A DNA stretch of 33,688 nucleotides, from NCBI GenBank assembly GCA_029557535.1, contig JAKQII010000203.1:1-33688 (forward strand). The letters are read 5' to 3'. Made by a program: the position numbers and the translations under genes. The DNA is from Acidobacteriota bacterium. Its GTDB lineage: Bacteria > Acidobacteriota > Blastocatellia > Pyrinomonadales > Pyrinomonadaceae. The notes beneath the pieces were generated by a model. It ran no database searches. It was given only the letters and a program-made list of their open reading frames with translations, and was not told the DNA's origin. Each line of letters begins with the position of its first letter. Position 1 is the stretch's first letter. Positions 1 through 8,568 of the stretch are shown one piece after another.

Positions 1-59
1 AAATATTTGACACTACCGGTTGCGGAGGTTTGGAAGACGTCATAACGCTCGTTGGCCGC

Positions 60-165
60 GCTATTCCCCTTTTTCACTTTTGCCCTTTTCCCCTTTTTCA
101 CTTTCCCCCTTTTTCACTTTCCCCCTTTTTCCCTTTTCCCCTTTTCCCCTTTTTCCCCTTTAGAA
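60..165. repeat. CT-rich tandem repeat at the 3' end of the radical SAM gene
   Basis: This stretch is almost pure pyrimidine on the + strand, so purine in the transcript of the minus-strand gene. Runs of four or five C alternate with runs of three to five T, giving a period close to 8. A longer unit containing CACTTT recurs at 75, 99 and 115. The array begins immediately after the TAA stop of the radical SAM gene (160-162). Unlike most repeats in the window it has no inverted second arm here, although one could lie beyond the window edge. The first 59 bases hold nothing I recognise. Confidence 0.85.
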
Positions 166-1173
166 CAACCTTCCCTGCACCGGTCGGTCATGAACCGCCG
201 GCGCTTCGGGGGCATCGCTTTTGCCGCGCCCCTGAAAACCCAATCGCCGCGAGTGCAGATCGAAGAGCTTTTGCGCGATGGCCCATTTCTCCGTCTGACC
301 CCGGTCGCGTTCCGCATACGATCCGTGCCGGAGCGTTCCTCCCCGTTCCCTTCTGATCTGCTTGAGGATCCGTTCGGCCCTTGCAAGCGGGAGTTTCTCG
401 TAGAGCCTCTTGACGAAATATGCCTCGATCGAATCGGTGTCGAAATGAACCATCGACATGAACGCACGGGTCGCGCCGCACTCCCGGGCCTTCTCCAAGA
501 GCTGCGGGATGTCGTCCTCGTTATAGCCGGGTATGATCGGCGCGATCGCGATGCCGACACTGATCCCGGCCTCGTGCAGCCGTTTCATCGCCGCGAACCG
601 CACCTCCGGGATCGGCGTGTAGAGTTCGAACGCGTTGGATTTCTCTTTCGTCAGGAACGGGATCGAAAAGAACACCGTGCATTTGAGGGATTGAAGAACG
701 TCGATGTCGCGCGTCACAAGCGGCGACTTGGTGATCACCGCAACCGGAAACTTGAACTCGGCGCAGACCTGAAGACACCTGCGCGTCAGTTCGTAACTCG
801 CCTCGAGCGGGAGGTAGGGATCGGTCGCGAACGAGAAATCGAGATGATGAACGTCGCTCTTGATCGTCCGCATCTCGCGCCGCAGGATCTCAGGGGCGTT
901 GACCTTGACGACGATCTTGGTCTCGAAATCCGTTCCCGCTCCGTATCCCAGATATTCGTGATACTGACGCGCGAAACAATAGGTACAGGCGTGGATGCAG
1001 CCGCGGTAACAGTTGACCGTGTAGCGGTGCCCGAAATCGGACGAATACGCTTTGGTGATGACCTTTCGTGTCGCCGTCTCCTCAAATATCTCAAGTTTCG
1101 CCGGCGGCGGCTCACCGATGTACTCGGCCGAATACTTGAGATACGGATTCGGGGGATTCGCGACGTGTTTCAT
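160..1173 (-). CDS. Radical SAM protein, SPL/PA0069-like family
   Basis: Predicted radical SAM enzyme of 337 residues. The iron-sulfur motif C-x3-C-x2-C is at Cys59, Cys63 and Cys66, within GCIHACTYCFAR, and would coordinate the 4Fe-4S cluster that cleaves S-adenosylmethionine. The surrounding YTVNCYRGCIHACTYC pattern and the following FETKIVVKVN segment are typical of the short Rv2578c/PA0069-type proteins distantly related to spore photoproduct lyase. The substrate of that family is unknown to me, so no reaction is assigned. The start at 1173 gives a normal N-terminus (MKHVANPPNPYLKY). The gene stands alone on the minus strand, divergent from the lipoprotein gene, and its stop codon abuts a polypurine repeat. 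Confidence 0.85.
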   Translation of the reverse strand: MKHVANPPNPYLKYSAEYIGEPPPAKLEIFEETATRKVITKAYSSDFGHRYTVNCYRGCIHACTYCFARQYHEYLGYGAGTDFETKIVVKVNAPEILRREMRTIKSDVHHLDFSFATDPYLPLEASYELTRRCLQVCAEFKFPVAVITKSPLVTRDIDVLQSLKCTVFFSIPFLTKEKSNAFELYTPIPEVRFAAMKRLHEAGISVGIAIAPIIPGYNEDDIPQLLEKARECGATRAFMSMVHFDTDSIEAYFVKRLYEKLPLARAERILKQIRRERGGTLRHGSYAERDRGQTEKWAIAQKLFDLHSRRLGFQGRGKSDAPEAPAVHDRPVQGRLF

Positions 1174-1335
1174 AGATGAAACAGTAACGAATTATGTTGT
1201 GATTGGCAACCGTGACCCTTTTCGTTCACGAAATGCGTTTCCATGTTGAACGCGCCTCCGGGCCCGGGATTCTCAACTCCGGGGCTTGATCATGCGATGG
1301 AAATACAACCTGCGCGAAACTCGACGGTTCAAGTT

Positions 1336-1363
1336 TTGGAAATGGAAGCCGACAGGGTAGTAT
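1336..1363 (+). promoter_or_regulatory. Possible sigma70-type promoter for the lipoprotein gene
   Basis: TTGGAA (1336-1341) and TAGTAT (1358-1363) are separated by 16 bases. Each matches the sigma70 consensus hexamers at four of six positions. They lie about 90 bases before the start codon, in the 279-base divergent spacer. This is a weak sequence-only guess. The rest of 1174-1452 shows nothing else recognisable. Confidence 0.22.
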
Positions 1364-1452
1364 TCGTTATTCCCAAACTGATATGACTGCGCGGTCGAAC
1401 ATCGTAGCGCGCGTAACGGAAAACTGAAAAACAAAAGAAGAAGGAGAAAAAC

Positions 1453-2019
1453 ATGAAGTCAATTTACAAGGGTATCGCTGTTTCGGTGATCGCTGCGGTT
1501 GTCCTGCTTGGAATCGGCTGCGACGCCGCGATGAACGACGCGAACAAGCTCGTTGACGAGGCCAACGTGTCGATAAAGAAAGCGAACGAGACATCCGCCA
1601 AAGGCGCCGACATCGTCAAGGCCGTTTTTGGAAAGTTGTCAGACATCGAGGATTTTGATGCATATAAGACCGAGAACAAGACCAAAATCGATGAGTTGAC
1701 GAAGTTCTTGGAATCGTCGTCGAAGGACTTTGCGGACGCCGGGTCGAAATTCGAAGCAGCGTCAAAACTTGACGTTTCCGCCAAATTCAAGGAATACCTC
1801 GGATTGAAGGGTCAAGAAATCAAAAAGCGCAGCGAGCACGAGAAGGCTACTCTCGACTTCGTCAAGGCCTTTCAGGGCGAAAGCGAAGCGGAGAAGATCG
1901 ATAAGCTGGTCGGCGATTACAACAAGAAGTCAGCTGATATCGTCAAAGAGGCGGATGACCTGGCCAAAAAGGCGGAGCAAATCGTGAAGGACAACCCAAA
2001 CGACTTCAAGGCCAACTGA
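1453..2019 (+). CDS. Small lysine-rich helical protein, possible lipoprotein
   Basis: A 188-residue protein with an N-terminal hydrophobic segment (residues 8-22) ending in Gly-Ile-Gly-Cys at Cys23, which suggests a lipoprotein signal peptide. The box is not canonical because -3 is Gly rather than Leu. The mature part is rich in Ala, Lys, Asp and Glu, with long stretches lacking Pro and Gly, and is probably alpha-helical or coiled coil. I do not recognise a family. Translation is well supported by an AAGGAG ribosome site six bases before the ATG. A convincing hairpin terminator follows the stop codon, so this is probably a monocistronic transcript. It would sit in the periplasm or be anchored to a membrane. 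Confidence 0.7.
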   Translation: MKSIYKGIAVSVIAAVVLLGIGCDAAMNDANKLVDEANVSIKKANETSAKGADIVKAVFGKLSDIEDFDAYKTENKTKIDELTKFLESSSKDFADAGSKFEAASKLDVSAKFKEYLGLKGQEIKKRSEHEKATLDFVKAFQGESEAEKIDKLVGDYNKKSADIVKEADDLAKKAEQIVKDNPNDFKAN

Positions 2020-2041
2020 CCTCGGTTTCAACGATCAACGG

Positions 2042-2069
2042 AAGACGGGCCCGCGGGACCGTCTTTTTT
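2042..2069 (+). terminator. Rho-independent terminator after the lipoprotein gene
   Basis: A perfect 7-bp stem AAGACGG / CCGTCTT (2042-2048 with 2059-2065) encloses a 10-base GC-rich loop and runs directly into a T tract ending at 2069. It lies 22 bases after the stop codon, a typical intrinsic terminator position. Confidence 0.85.
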
Positions 2070-2149
2070 GTCAGAGTTCGAATCGGGACCTGCCGGCCAT
2101 TTTGTTTCAGGTCCGGCCGATGAACTAGGATAACTTCGTCGAACATTAA

Positions 2150-4837
2150 GTGACGAAGTTCGTTTCATCAATATTGATCGAATCACTCTCGAAATACAGG
2201 CTTCTGAAACAGATCGGCTCCGGCGGAATGGGCGAAGTCTTTCTTGCGGAAGATCTTGAGCTCGGCCGCAAGGTCGCGCTTAAGATCTTGAAACCGGAGC
2301 TCGCCGCCGATCGGAAACGCCTGAACCGGTTTCTGCAGGAGGCGCGGCTAGCCGCCAATCTGAACCATCCGCACATCTGCACGATCTTCGAGATCGACGC
2401 GGTTTCGGATCCGCCTTTTATTGCGATGGAACTGGTCGAGGGGGGTACTCTCGCCGAACGGATCGCCGAACGCAGCCTCACGACCGACGACATCATCAAC
2501 GTTTCGCTGCAGATTGCGGACGCGCTCGATGAAGCACATCGTGCGGGAATCATCCACCGCGACATCAAAGCCTCGAACATCATCGTGAACCGCCGCGGAC
2601 AGGTCAAGATACTCGACTTCGGACTAGCAAAAAGTCTGGACGACGAAGTTTCGGATGAAGACGTCACTAGGGCGAAAACCGAGGACGGGATGCTGGTCGG
2701 GACGGTCCAGTACATGTCGCCCGAACAGGCGCTGGGCCGAAACCTCGACGGCCGGACCGATCTCTGGAGCCTCGGCGTGCTGATCTACGAAATGGTCACC
2801 GGCGATCTGCCGTTCCTGGCGGCGACCCAAGCCGGAACCTTTGACATGATCCTCAACCGCGAACCGGCGGCGATCGGGTCTGAGGTCCCCGCACCGCTCG
2901 TTTCGATCATCGAAAAGCTGCTTGAGAAAGATCGCGACCTTCGCTACCAAACCGCGTCGGATCTCGTCGCGGATCTGCGCCGGCTGAGGCGTTCGCGGGG
3001 AGACGAATCCGCTTCGGTCGACGCGTTTCGGATCTCGACCACTGAGGTTCAAAAGAGCACCGGGTTCCTTCCGCGACCGACGCGCGAAGCGACTGCGATC
3101 AGCCGAAGGAGCAGCCGCTTCCTTTGGCCGTCGTTGGCGGTTTTGCTGATCGGCGCATCACTGTTCTTTGCATGGCGGTATTTTGGAGCATCGGAATCCG
3201 CTCCGATAAACCTTCGGGAGTCATCCCGCCAGACAAATCTCGGAAAGGTCGTGGATGCCGTGATCTCTCCGCGCGGCGATCACGTTGCTTACGTCACTGA
3301 CGACGGCGCGACGCAATCGCTGTGGATCAAGCAGACGTCAGGCGGGAGCGCGATCCAGATCGTCGGCCCCTCGCAAAACGTTTATCAGGGACTTGCTATC
3401 TCGCCTGACAACAAATGGGTTTATTACGACGTCTGGGACCGCGTCTCGGTCGGTGAGATCTTCCGCATACCGACGCTTGGCGGAACTCCGCAGAAGATCG
3501 TCCATGACTGCATGCCAGGCGTCTCGGTTTCGCCGGACGGCGAATCGATCACGTACGTGCGTTCCGATGATCGCGGGAATCGGTTCGTTCTGCTGAAGAT
3601 GCCGTCCGGGGGCGGCGACGAGCGCGAACTGCTGAGTTCACCCGCCGGCTTTCTTTATCGGCCGGCCTGGTCACCCGACGGACGCTCGATCGCCGTCGGC
3701 ATGTTCGGCGGCGGAACCGATTCCCGGTATCCGGTCCTCGCGGAAGTCGCGGCCGAAGGCGGCGAGCCGAAAACGATCTGGAGCGATACCGAGAACCGCT
3801 TCCAACCCGGTCGCTTCGTCTGGCTACCGGAAAAGAAGGGTCTGCTGCTGACGCTCGCAAATTCACGTGAGTTCCGGACGCAGATCTGGTTCGCGGACTA
3901 CAAGACGGGAAGGATGCAACAGGTGACCAAGGATATCAATAGTTACGGTTCGATCAGCATCTCTGCCGACGGCAAAAGCCTGCTGGCCGTTCAGGACGAC
4001 TTCCTGCTCAGTGTTTGGAACGTACCCGCCGACAAACCGAACGATGCCCGACGGATCACGGACGGCAAGACCGAGGGGATCGGACTCGACTGGACGCCCG
4101 ACGATCGTATCGTCTATTCGTCGAACATCAGCGGCAACGCGGAGATCTGGTCGATGAACTCCGACGGATCCGACAAGCGGCAACTCACGTCCGATGCAAC
4201 GCCGAAGCTGTCGCCCTGCGTCCCCGGCGACGGGAAATACATTTTCTATTCGGTCGTTGGTTACGAACGAGGCAGTCTCGCGCGCTCGGACATCGACGGT
4301 CGCAACACGATCAAGCTCGACGGCCGCTGGGGAGCATCGTGTTCCGCGAAATCGAACCAGATTCTTTATTTTTCCAATCTGGACGGAACCGAAACGGGGC
4401 TTTCCCGTGACAGCTCGGCGGTCGATTCGCGAGTCGCCGTCAAGACCAAGATGATCGTCAATCTGGCGTATTCTCCCGACGGTGACCGCATCGCTTACGT
4501 TTACTGGGACGACGCGTCGCGGCGCCATGGCTTTGAGGTATTGAACCTCAAGGACGGCTCGACCAGAAGTTACGAACTGCCATCGACCGCCGTCCAGAAG
4601 AACAGCGAAACGCAGTTCGTGCTGCGCTGGACACCTGACGGAAAAAATATCTCATTCGTCAACGATGAAAACGGCTTTGCGAACATCTGGCTGCTGCCGC
4701 TCAACGGCGAAAAGCCACGCCGCGTGACCTCTTTCAATGACAACCTTATCTTCAGTTTTGCGTGGTCGCGCGACGGAAAACAGCTCGCGGTCACTCGCGG
4801 CACCCTGACGAGCGACGCAATACTCTTTCGATTTTGA
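2150..4837 (+). CDS. Membrane-anchored Ser/Thr protein kinase with TolB-like propeller
   Basis: An 895-residue Hanks-type kinase. The kinase domain spans about residues 16-280: glycine loop GSGGMG (23-28), Lys45 in VALK, HRDIKASN with catalytic Asp138 and Asn143, DFG at 156-158, and SPE at 190-192. A Ser/Thr/Arg-rich juxtamembrane segment leads to one membrane helix (about 324-345). The remaining roughly 550 residues contain many S-P/A-D-G-K and W-S-P-D-G motifs (for example ISPDNKW, WSPDGRS, WTPDGK), the signature of PD40/TolB beta-propeller blades. The propeller is predicted to be extracytoplasmic and may sense a ligand or the envelope. The start is a GTG at 2150; a later start would cut into the kinase fold. 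This architecture is common in Acidobacteriota. The substrate is unknown; FHA proteins in the window are possible partners by inference only. Confidence 0.9.
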   Translation: MTKFVSSILIESLSKYRLLKQIGSGGMGEVFLAEDLELGRKVALKILKPELAADRKRLNRFLQEARLAANLNHPHICTIFEIDAVSDPPFIAMELVEGGTLAERIAERSLTTDDIINVSLQIADALDEAHRAGIIHRDIKASNIIVNRRGQVKILDFGLAKSLDDEVSDEDVTRAKTEDGMLVGTVQYMSPEQALGRNLDGRTDLWSLGVLIYEMVTGDLPFLAATQAGTFDMILNREPAAIGSEVPAPLVSIIEKLLEKDRDLRYQTASDLVADLRRLRRSRGDESASVDAFRISTTEVQKSTGFLPRPTREATAISRRSSRFLWPSLAVLLIGASLFFAWRYFGASESAPINLRESSRQTNLGKVVDAVISPRGDHVAYVTDDGATQSLWIKQTSGGSAIQIVGPSQNVYQGLAISPDNKWVYYDVWDRVSVGEIFRIPTLGGTPQKIVHDCMPGVSVSPDGESITYVRSDDRGNRFVLLKMPSGGGDERELLSSPAGFLYRPAWSPDGRSIAVGMFGGGTDSRYPVLAEVAAEGGEPKTIWSDTENRFQPGRFVWLPEKKGLLLTLANSREFRTQIWFADYKTGRMQQVTKDINSYGSISISADGKSLLAVQDDFLLSVWNVPADKPNDARRITDGKTEGIGLDWTPDDRIVYSSNISGNAEIWSMNSDGSDKRQLTSDATPKLSPCVPGDGKYIFYSVVGYERGSLARSDIDGRNTIKLDGRWGASCSAKSNQILYFSNLDGTETGLSRDSSAVDSRVAVKTKMIVNLAYSPDGDRIAYVYWDDASRRHGFEVLNLKDGSTRSYELPSTAVQKNSETQFVLRWTPDGKNISFVNDENGFANIWLLPLNGEKPRRVTSFNDNLIFSFAWSRDGKQLAVTRGTLTSDAILFRF

Positions 4838-4993
4838 ATTTCCACCATGAACTCGCTCGGTCGCCGGGGTGCTCAGTCGACACGGGCAGACGTTGTCACG
4901 TCATCGATCAGAAAATCACTGCGGCCCAGTGGCTCGGCGGCTGAACTGGGGCGCGATCGGGCTTAAACTCTGAATCCACGATCGCAAATTCAA

Positions 4994-5029
4994 ACGCCGT
5001 CCGCTCGAGTCACTTCGAACGGACGGCGT
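4994..5029. terminator. Bidirectional hairpin terminator between convergent genes
   Basis: A perfect 10-bp inverted repeat, ACGCCGTCCG (4994-5003) with CGGACGGCGT (5020-5029), encloses a 16-base loop. On the + strand a T run follows at 5032-5036. On the minus strand the stem is followed by TTGAATTTG. It lies between the kinase gene and the convergent secreted-protein gene and could end both transcripts. Nothing else is recognisable in 4838-5062. Confidence 0.75.
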
Positions 5030-5062
5030 CGTTTTTGACCTGATTCTGCAACGGTCAAAATG

Positions 5063-5512
5063 CTAACGCGCAAGATTCACGGCGATCCGCTCGCGCTTTC
5101 GATCTGCACCGGCATACTTGTCGTCACCCCGGCGCACCTCGCGTTCCGCGGAACTTTCGCCCAAATCGACTCCCGAAGCTCCACGGGCGCTGAAGATCTC
5201 ACGAAGGAAATAGCGGTTACCGTAGCGGTTGAAAACCACCTTCTCGACGGTCGCCGTCGTGTTTCCCGTCTGGCCGATACCGACGAGGATCTGCCCTCCC
5301 GATTTTCCGATGGCGCGCAGGACGAATCTGCCTCTCGCCGACGCCACCAACTCGTAACTTCCGGCACTGAAAGTCTCTCCGCCGACCTGAAATTCGAAAG
5401 GCGCGCTGAACGTCATTTTGCTTTGAGCCGATGTCCGGACCGTGGATCCGAACAGAACCGCCGTACCAAGAACAATTGCGGTTGCGAATAATTTGAAAGA
5501 TTGCTTTGTCAT
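5063..5512 (-). CDS. Small secreted protein of unknown function
   Basis: A 149-residue protein starting at the ATG at 5510-5512, chosen because AAGGAG lies six bases upstream. A longer reading to 5626 would bury the signal peptide. Residues 1-29 form a classical Sec signal peptide: Lys7, then a hydrophobic core, then a likely cleavage after TSA before Gln30. The mature part opens with a beta-rich repeat-like stretch (FSAPFEFQVGGETFSAGSYEL) and continues with alternating hydrophobic residues. The C-terminal 40 residues are highly charged and probably disordered. Small signal-peptide proteins with this FxVGxxxFxAGxYxV pattern are, as far as I know, frequent in Acidobacteriota, but no function is established. 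Confidence 0.8.
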   Translation of the reverse strand: MTKQSFKLFATAIVLGTAVLFGSTVRTSAQSKMTFSAPFEFQVGGETFSAGSYELVASARGRFVLRAIGKSGGQILVGIGQTGNTTATVEKVVFNRYGNRYFLREIFSARGASGVDLGESSAEREVRRGDDKYAGADRKRERIAVNLAR

Positions 5513-5544
5513 AATCTGCTCCTTATGAAAGAATTCGGACCACT

Positions 5545-5569
5545 TGGTCGCCGATGTATATTGCGACCA
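5545..5569. promoter_or_regulatory. Inverted repeat in the divergent promoter region, possible operator or leader hairpin
   Basis: TGGTCGC (5545-5551) and GCGACCA (5563-5569) form a perfect 7-bp inverted repeat around an 11-base AT-rich centre. It lies just upstream of the ribosome site of the secreted-protein gene, in the 267-base spacer shared with the sigma54 activator gene. It could be an operator or an mRNA leader hairpin. I see no clear sigma54 (GG-N10-GC) promoter in the spacer. Confidence 0.35.
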
Positions 5570-5779
5570 CCGTGCCACGCCTTCAAAAAAGACCCTAAAC
5601 CTTGTAAAGACGGACTTTACTGTCATGTCAGCGTGGCTTGAATTCGATCGGGGGCCACCAAAATCTCTCCGAACGGATAGAGTCTGTGTCCGATTGGTTA
5701 GGCTCGGTGCAAAGCGTCACGGCAGGTACCGATTGCGCGCGTTCCTCACCCTTTCAAAACCAATCGATTCGGTCTAAAC

Positions 5780-7630
5780 TTGTTTTCCGTGAGAGCGAAC
5801 CTGACGATAATCGACGGTCCGCGTGAGGGCGAGATCTTCGAGATCGGCGGCGATCCGGTTTCGATCGGACGCGAGGCCGGCAATGCGATCGTGCTGCGCG
5901 ACGCATCTGTATCGCGTCGGCATTGCATTATCGAGTCGCGGGACGGTTCGGTCTTCATCAGCGACCTCGGCAGCCTCAACGGAACCCTGATCAACGGCGC
6001 AAAATCATCGGGTACGGCACTGCAGAACGGCGACGTCGTAAAAATCGGAGACTTCACGCTTCGGTATTCGAACGGCCTTCCGACCGACCGCGAGAGTTCA
6101 ATCGCGATTGACGAAACGGAATTCCGCCTTCCGGCCAATTCACTTCAAATCAAGATCGAGGATGTGTTCGGCGCGATGGCCCGCGATCTCGCGGCAATCC
6201 TCAAGATATCGGAGACCGTGATCTCGATCCGTGATCCGGCGAAACTCGAGCCGGCATTGCTCGATCTGATAATGGAAGTCGTTCCGGCGGATTCCGGTGC
6301 GATAGTGATCGTCGACGACCGACTCGAGATCGTGAGAAGTGTCGTCCGCGATCGCCGGAACCCGGCCGCCGATGTGACGGTCTCGAAGACCGTCGTCGCG
6401 CAGGTACTCAGAGATCGCCGCGTTCTTGTAATTCCTGACACGTCGCCGGTCGGGTCCGAAAGCCTGCTCGGGTCGCGCGCGCGGTCGCTGATCGCCGTTC
6501 CGATTGTCGTTTTCGAACGGCCGATCGCAGCCATTTATTTGATGTCGGCAACGATCAGCTTTGAAGAATCGCATGCGGGATTCCTGACCGCGGTGGCCGG
6601 AATCGGCGGACTGGCGCTCGAGAACGCGAACTCCTGGGCGGCGCTTGAGAGCGAAAATAGCCGGCTTCGCGCTGAAGCATTCTCAAAATCGATGCTTGGT
6701 GAGAGCGATGCGATGCGCCGCGTCTTTGAAGTGATTCGCAAAGTCGCGACGGTCGATTCGACGGTTCTCATCGACGGCGAAAGCGGAACGGGAAAGGAAC
6801 TTGCGGCACAGTCGATCCATCTCAACGGCAAGCGGCGCGACATGCCCTTCGTCGCGGTCAATTGCGCGGCCCTGACCGAATCGCTGATTGAATCCGAACT
6901 GTTCGGACACGAGAAGGGAGCATTCACCGGCGCTGTTTCCCAAAAGAAAGGCAAGATCGAACTGGCGTCGGGCGGAACGCTTTTTTTGGATGAGATCGGC
7001 GAGTTGAACGTCGGCGTTCAGGCAAAGCTGCTGCGCGTCCTTCAGGAACGCGAGTTTGAACGGGTCGGCGGAACGCGTCCGATCCGGGCCGACATCCGGC
7101 TCGTCGCCGCCACAAACCGCGACCTCCAGACCGAGGTCAAGTCCGGACGATTCCGCGAGGATCTTTTCTACCGACTGAATGTAGTGCGGTTGACCATGCC
7201 CGCCCTGCGCGAACGGGCCGACGATATTCCCCTGCTCGCCGAATATTTCACGGCAAAGTACGCCGCGCAAATGAACAGGCGGCTTCGGGGGATCTCAGCC
7301 GCGGCGATGCGCCTGTTAACTAAATACGATTTTCCGGGAAACGTCCGGGAGTTGGAAAATGCCATCGAGCGCGCGGTCGTGCTCGGCGCCGGTGAGTGGA
7401 TTCTGCCCGAGGATCTGCCCGAAGACCTGGTTGAGGGCCGGCGAAACGGGGACGAGCCCGCTTCGAACTATCACGACGCCATCCTCGAATTAAAACGAAA
7501 GCTGATCGTCGAGGCCGTCGCGAAGGCTAAAGGGAGCATCGTCGACGCTGCGAAACTGCTTGGCGTCCACCCGAACTATTTGCATCGATTGATTCGAAAT
7601 CTCGAAATCAGGAGCGAAATCGACGGGTGA
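5780..7630 (+). CDS. Sigma54-dependent transcriptional activator with N-terminal FHA domain
   Basis: A 616-residue enhancer-binding protein of the NtrC class. Residues 5-98 form an FHA domain with the phosphothreonine-binding elements SIGR (28-31), SRRH (45-48) and LNGT. Residues about 130-285 look like a GAF domain. The AAA+ domain has Walker A GESGTGKE (333-340), the sigma54-contacting GAFTGA loop (380-385) and Walker [12 protein letters not shown] (398-408). The C-terminus has a Fis-type helix-turn-helix (about 586-608). All catalytic motifs are intact, so it should remodel sigma54 RNA polymerase. The FHA domain replaces the usual receiver, suggesting control by threonine phosphorylation rather than by a histidine kinase. 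The start may be the TTG at 5780 or the GTG at 5789; neither has a strong ribosome site. No target operon is evident nearby. Confidence 0.9.
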   Translation: MFSVRANLTIIDGPREGEIFEIGGDPVSIGREAGNAIVLRDASVSRRHCIIESRDGSVFISDLGSLNGTLINGAKSSGTALQNGDVVKIGDFTLRYSNGLPTDRESSIAIDETEFRLPANSLQIKIEDVFGAMARDLAAILKISETVISIRDPAKLEPALLDLIMEVVPADSGAIVIVDDRLEIVRSVVRDRRNPAADVTVSKTVVAQVLRDRRVLVIPDTSPVGSESLLGSRARSLIAVPIVVFERPIAAIYLMSATISFEESHAGFLTAVAGIGGLALENANSWAALESENSRLRAEAFSKSMLGESDAMRRVFEVIRKVATVDSTVLIDGESGTGKELAAQSIHLNGKRRDMPFVAVNCAALTESLIESELFGHEKGAFTGAVSQKKGKIELASGGTLFLDEIGELNVGVQAKLLRVLQEREFERVGGTRPIRADIRLVAATNRDLQTEVKSGRFREDLFYRLNVVRLTMPALRERADDIPLLAEYFTAKYAAQMNRRLRGISAAAMRLLTKYDFPGNVRELENAIERAVVLGAGEWILPEDLPEDLVEGRRNGDEPASNYHDAILELKRKLIVEAVAKAKGSIVDAAKLLGVHPNYLHRLIRNLEIRSEIDG

Positions 7631-7688
7631 TAATCGGGTCGATGTGAGAACCTGCCGCAGGCGTTGCTGAACTGATTCTGCCAATGAA

Positions 7689-7715
7689 CACGGATCTTCA
7701 GAGTCTTGATCCGTG
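7689..7715. terminator. Hairpin between convergent genes, possible terminator
   Basis: CACGGATC (7689-7696) pairs perfectly with GATCCGTG (7708-7715) around an 11-base loop. It lies in the spacer between the sigma54 activator and the convergent moaE gene. There is no T tract on either side, so intrinsic termination is uncertain. Confidence 0.4.
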
Positions 7716-7743
7716 CCAGGCACCGGCTATGGGATTAATCCGA

Positions 7744-8175
7744 TCACGAGGCGAATGACGAATCGCCCTCGATCCAGACTTCCCCGTCCGCATAAACCTC
7801 CTTCTTCCAGATCGGAACGCGCCGCTTCAGTTCCTTGATCAGCCATTCGCACGCTTCGAACGCTGCCCGTCGATGCGGCGACGCGACCGCGATCACGACG
7901 CTCGTTTCGCCGATCTCAAGTCGCCCGACGCGATGCACGATCGTGACGTGCTCGATCGGGAATTCCGCCAGCGCCTCGTTGGCGATCTTCGTCATTTCCT
8001 TGAGCGCCATTGGCTCGTAGGCTTCGTATACGAGATATTGCGTCTCGCGGCCCTTTGTGAACTGCCGGACGAATCCGTCGAGCGTCACGATCGCACCGCA
8101 GCTCGCCGGTACTATCCGCCGCGCGATTGCGCCGACGTCAAGCGGTTCGGTTGTGAGTTCGATTGAATGGTTCAT
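7744..8175 (-). CDS. moaE: Molybdopterin synthase catalytic subunit MoaE
   Basis: A 143-residue MoaE, the large subunit that converts cyclic pyranopterin monophosphate to molybdopterin using sulfur carried by MoaD. Family features visible are GAIVTLDGFVRQFTKGR near the N-terminus, YEAYEPMALKEM, VTIVHRVGRLEIGE, the HRRAAFEACEWLIKELKRRVPIWKKE segment, and a final ADGEVWIEGD. The C-terminal region includes the conserved lysines expected at the active site. Length is normal. It is the last gene of the minus-strand run and lies 65 bases downstream of moaD, with a short heptad repeat between them. Cytoplasmic. Confidence 0.93.
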   Translation of the reverse strand: MNHSIELTTEPLDVGAIARRIVPASCGAIVTLDGFVRQFTKGRETQYLVYEAYEPMALKEMTKIANEALAEFPIEHVTIVHRVGRLEIGETSVVIAVASPHRRAAFEACEWLIKELKRRVPIWKKEVYADGEVWIEGDSSFAS

Positions 8176-8211
8176 CTCGTCGTCAGCTTAATTGGTGAAG
8201 TAAACAAATAA

Positions 8212-8239
8212 TTGATAGTTGAAAGTTAATACTTGATAT
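8212..8239. repeat. Direct heptad repeat between moaD and moaE
   Basis: Four consecutive 7-base units, TTGATAG, TTGAAAG, TTAATAC and TTGATAT, fill the spacer up to one base before the moaD stop codon (8241-8243). No clear inverted partner is visible. It is a degenerate member of the heptad family in this window. Confidence 0.6.
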
Positions 8240-8240
8240 T

Positions 8241-8483
8241 TTAGCCGCCGCTTACCGCCGTAAAGATCGCCAGCTCGTCGCCGTCGCGCAGCTGCGTCTC
8301 CGCCGGCAGGTAGTCTTCATTCACCGCAAAGAGCAGTTTATGTCTCGCCAACGCCGGAACCCGCTCGACGACGAAATCAAGCGCCGCACCCGCCGTCGCC
8401 TCGTTCGGCACGTCAAACGCGATCTCGCGTGCACCAGCCGTATCGGCCGTCGCCCCAAAGAACTTTACGTTAATTGATATCAC
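8241..8483 (-). CDS. moaD: Molybdopterin synthase sulfur carrier subunit MoaD
   Basis: An 80-residue ubiquitin-fold protein ending in Gly-Gly, the C-terminus that is adenylated and thiocarboxylated to donate sulfur to MoaE. The family pattern is clear: VKFFGATADTAG near the N-terminus, FAVNEDYL in the middle, and LRDGDELAIFTAVSGG at the end. The start is a GTG at 8481-8483, with no strong ribosome site. It is adjacent to moaE in the usual D-E order and 84 bases downstream of the acyl-CoA synthetase gene, from which it is separated by an inverted heptad repeat. Confidence 0.92.
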   Translation of the reverse strand: MISINVKFFGATADTAGAREIAFDVPNEATAGAALDFVVERVPALARHKLLFAVNEDYLPAETQLRDGDELAIFTAVSGG

Positions 8484-8498
8484 CGTTCCGAGTACCGC

Positions 8499-8568
8499 AA
8501 TTCCAAATTCCAGATTCCAGATTCCAGGTCGAGTCGTGCTGGAATCCTTGAATTTGGAATCTTGGAAT
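8499..8568. repeat. Inverted heptad element (ATTCCAG type) between fadD-like gene and moaD
   Basis: The left arm (8499-8527) is four tandem copies of AATTCCA/GATTCCA. The right arm (about 8539-8568) is the reverse-complementary series with TGGAATC/TTGGAAT units. The two are separated by about 11 unrelated bases. The outer edge of the right arm shares its last base with the TGA stop of the acyl-CoA synthetase gene (8568-8570). The transcript could fold into a long imperfect hairpin. Confidence 0.9.

Noticed and set aside
52-1179. Long + strand open frame of 375 codons opposite the radical SAM gene
   Set aside because: Its translation is Arg-rich and lacks recognisable motifs, while the minus strand encodes an intact radical SAM protein with C-x3-C-x2-C. 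It is a shadow frame.
8484-8567. Moco riboswitch upstream of moaD
   Set aside because: The spacer is fully occupied by the inverted heptad element and no riboswitch-like conserved core is visible.
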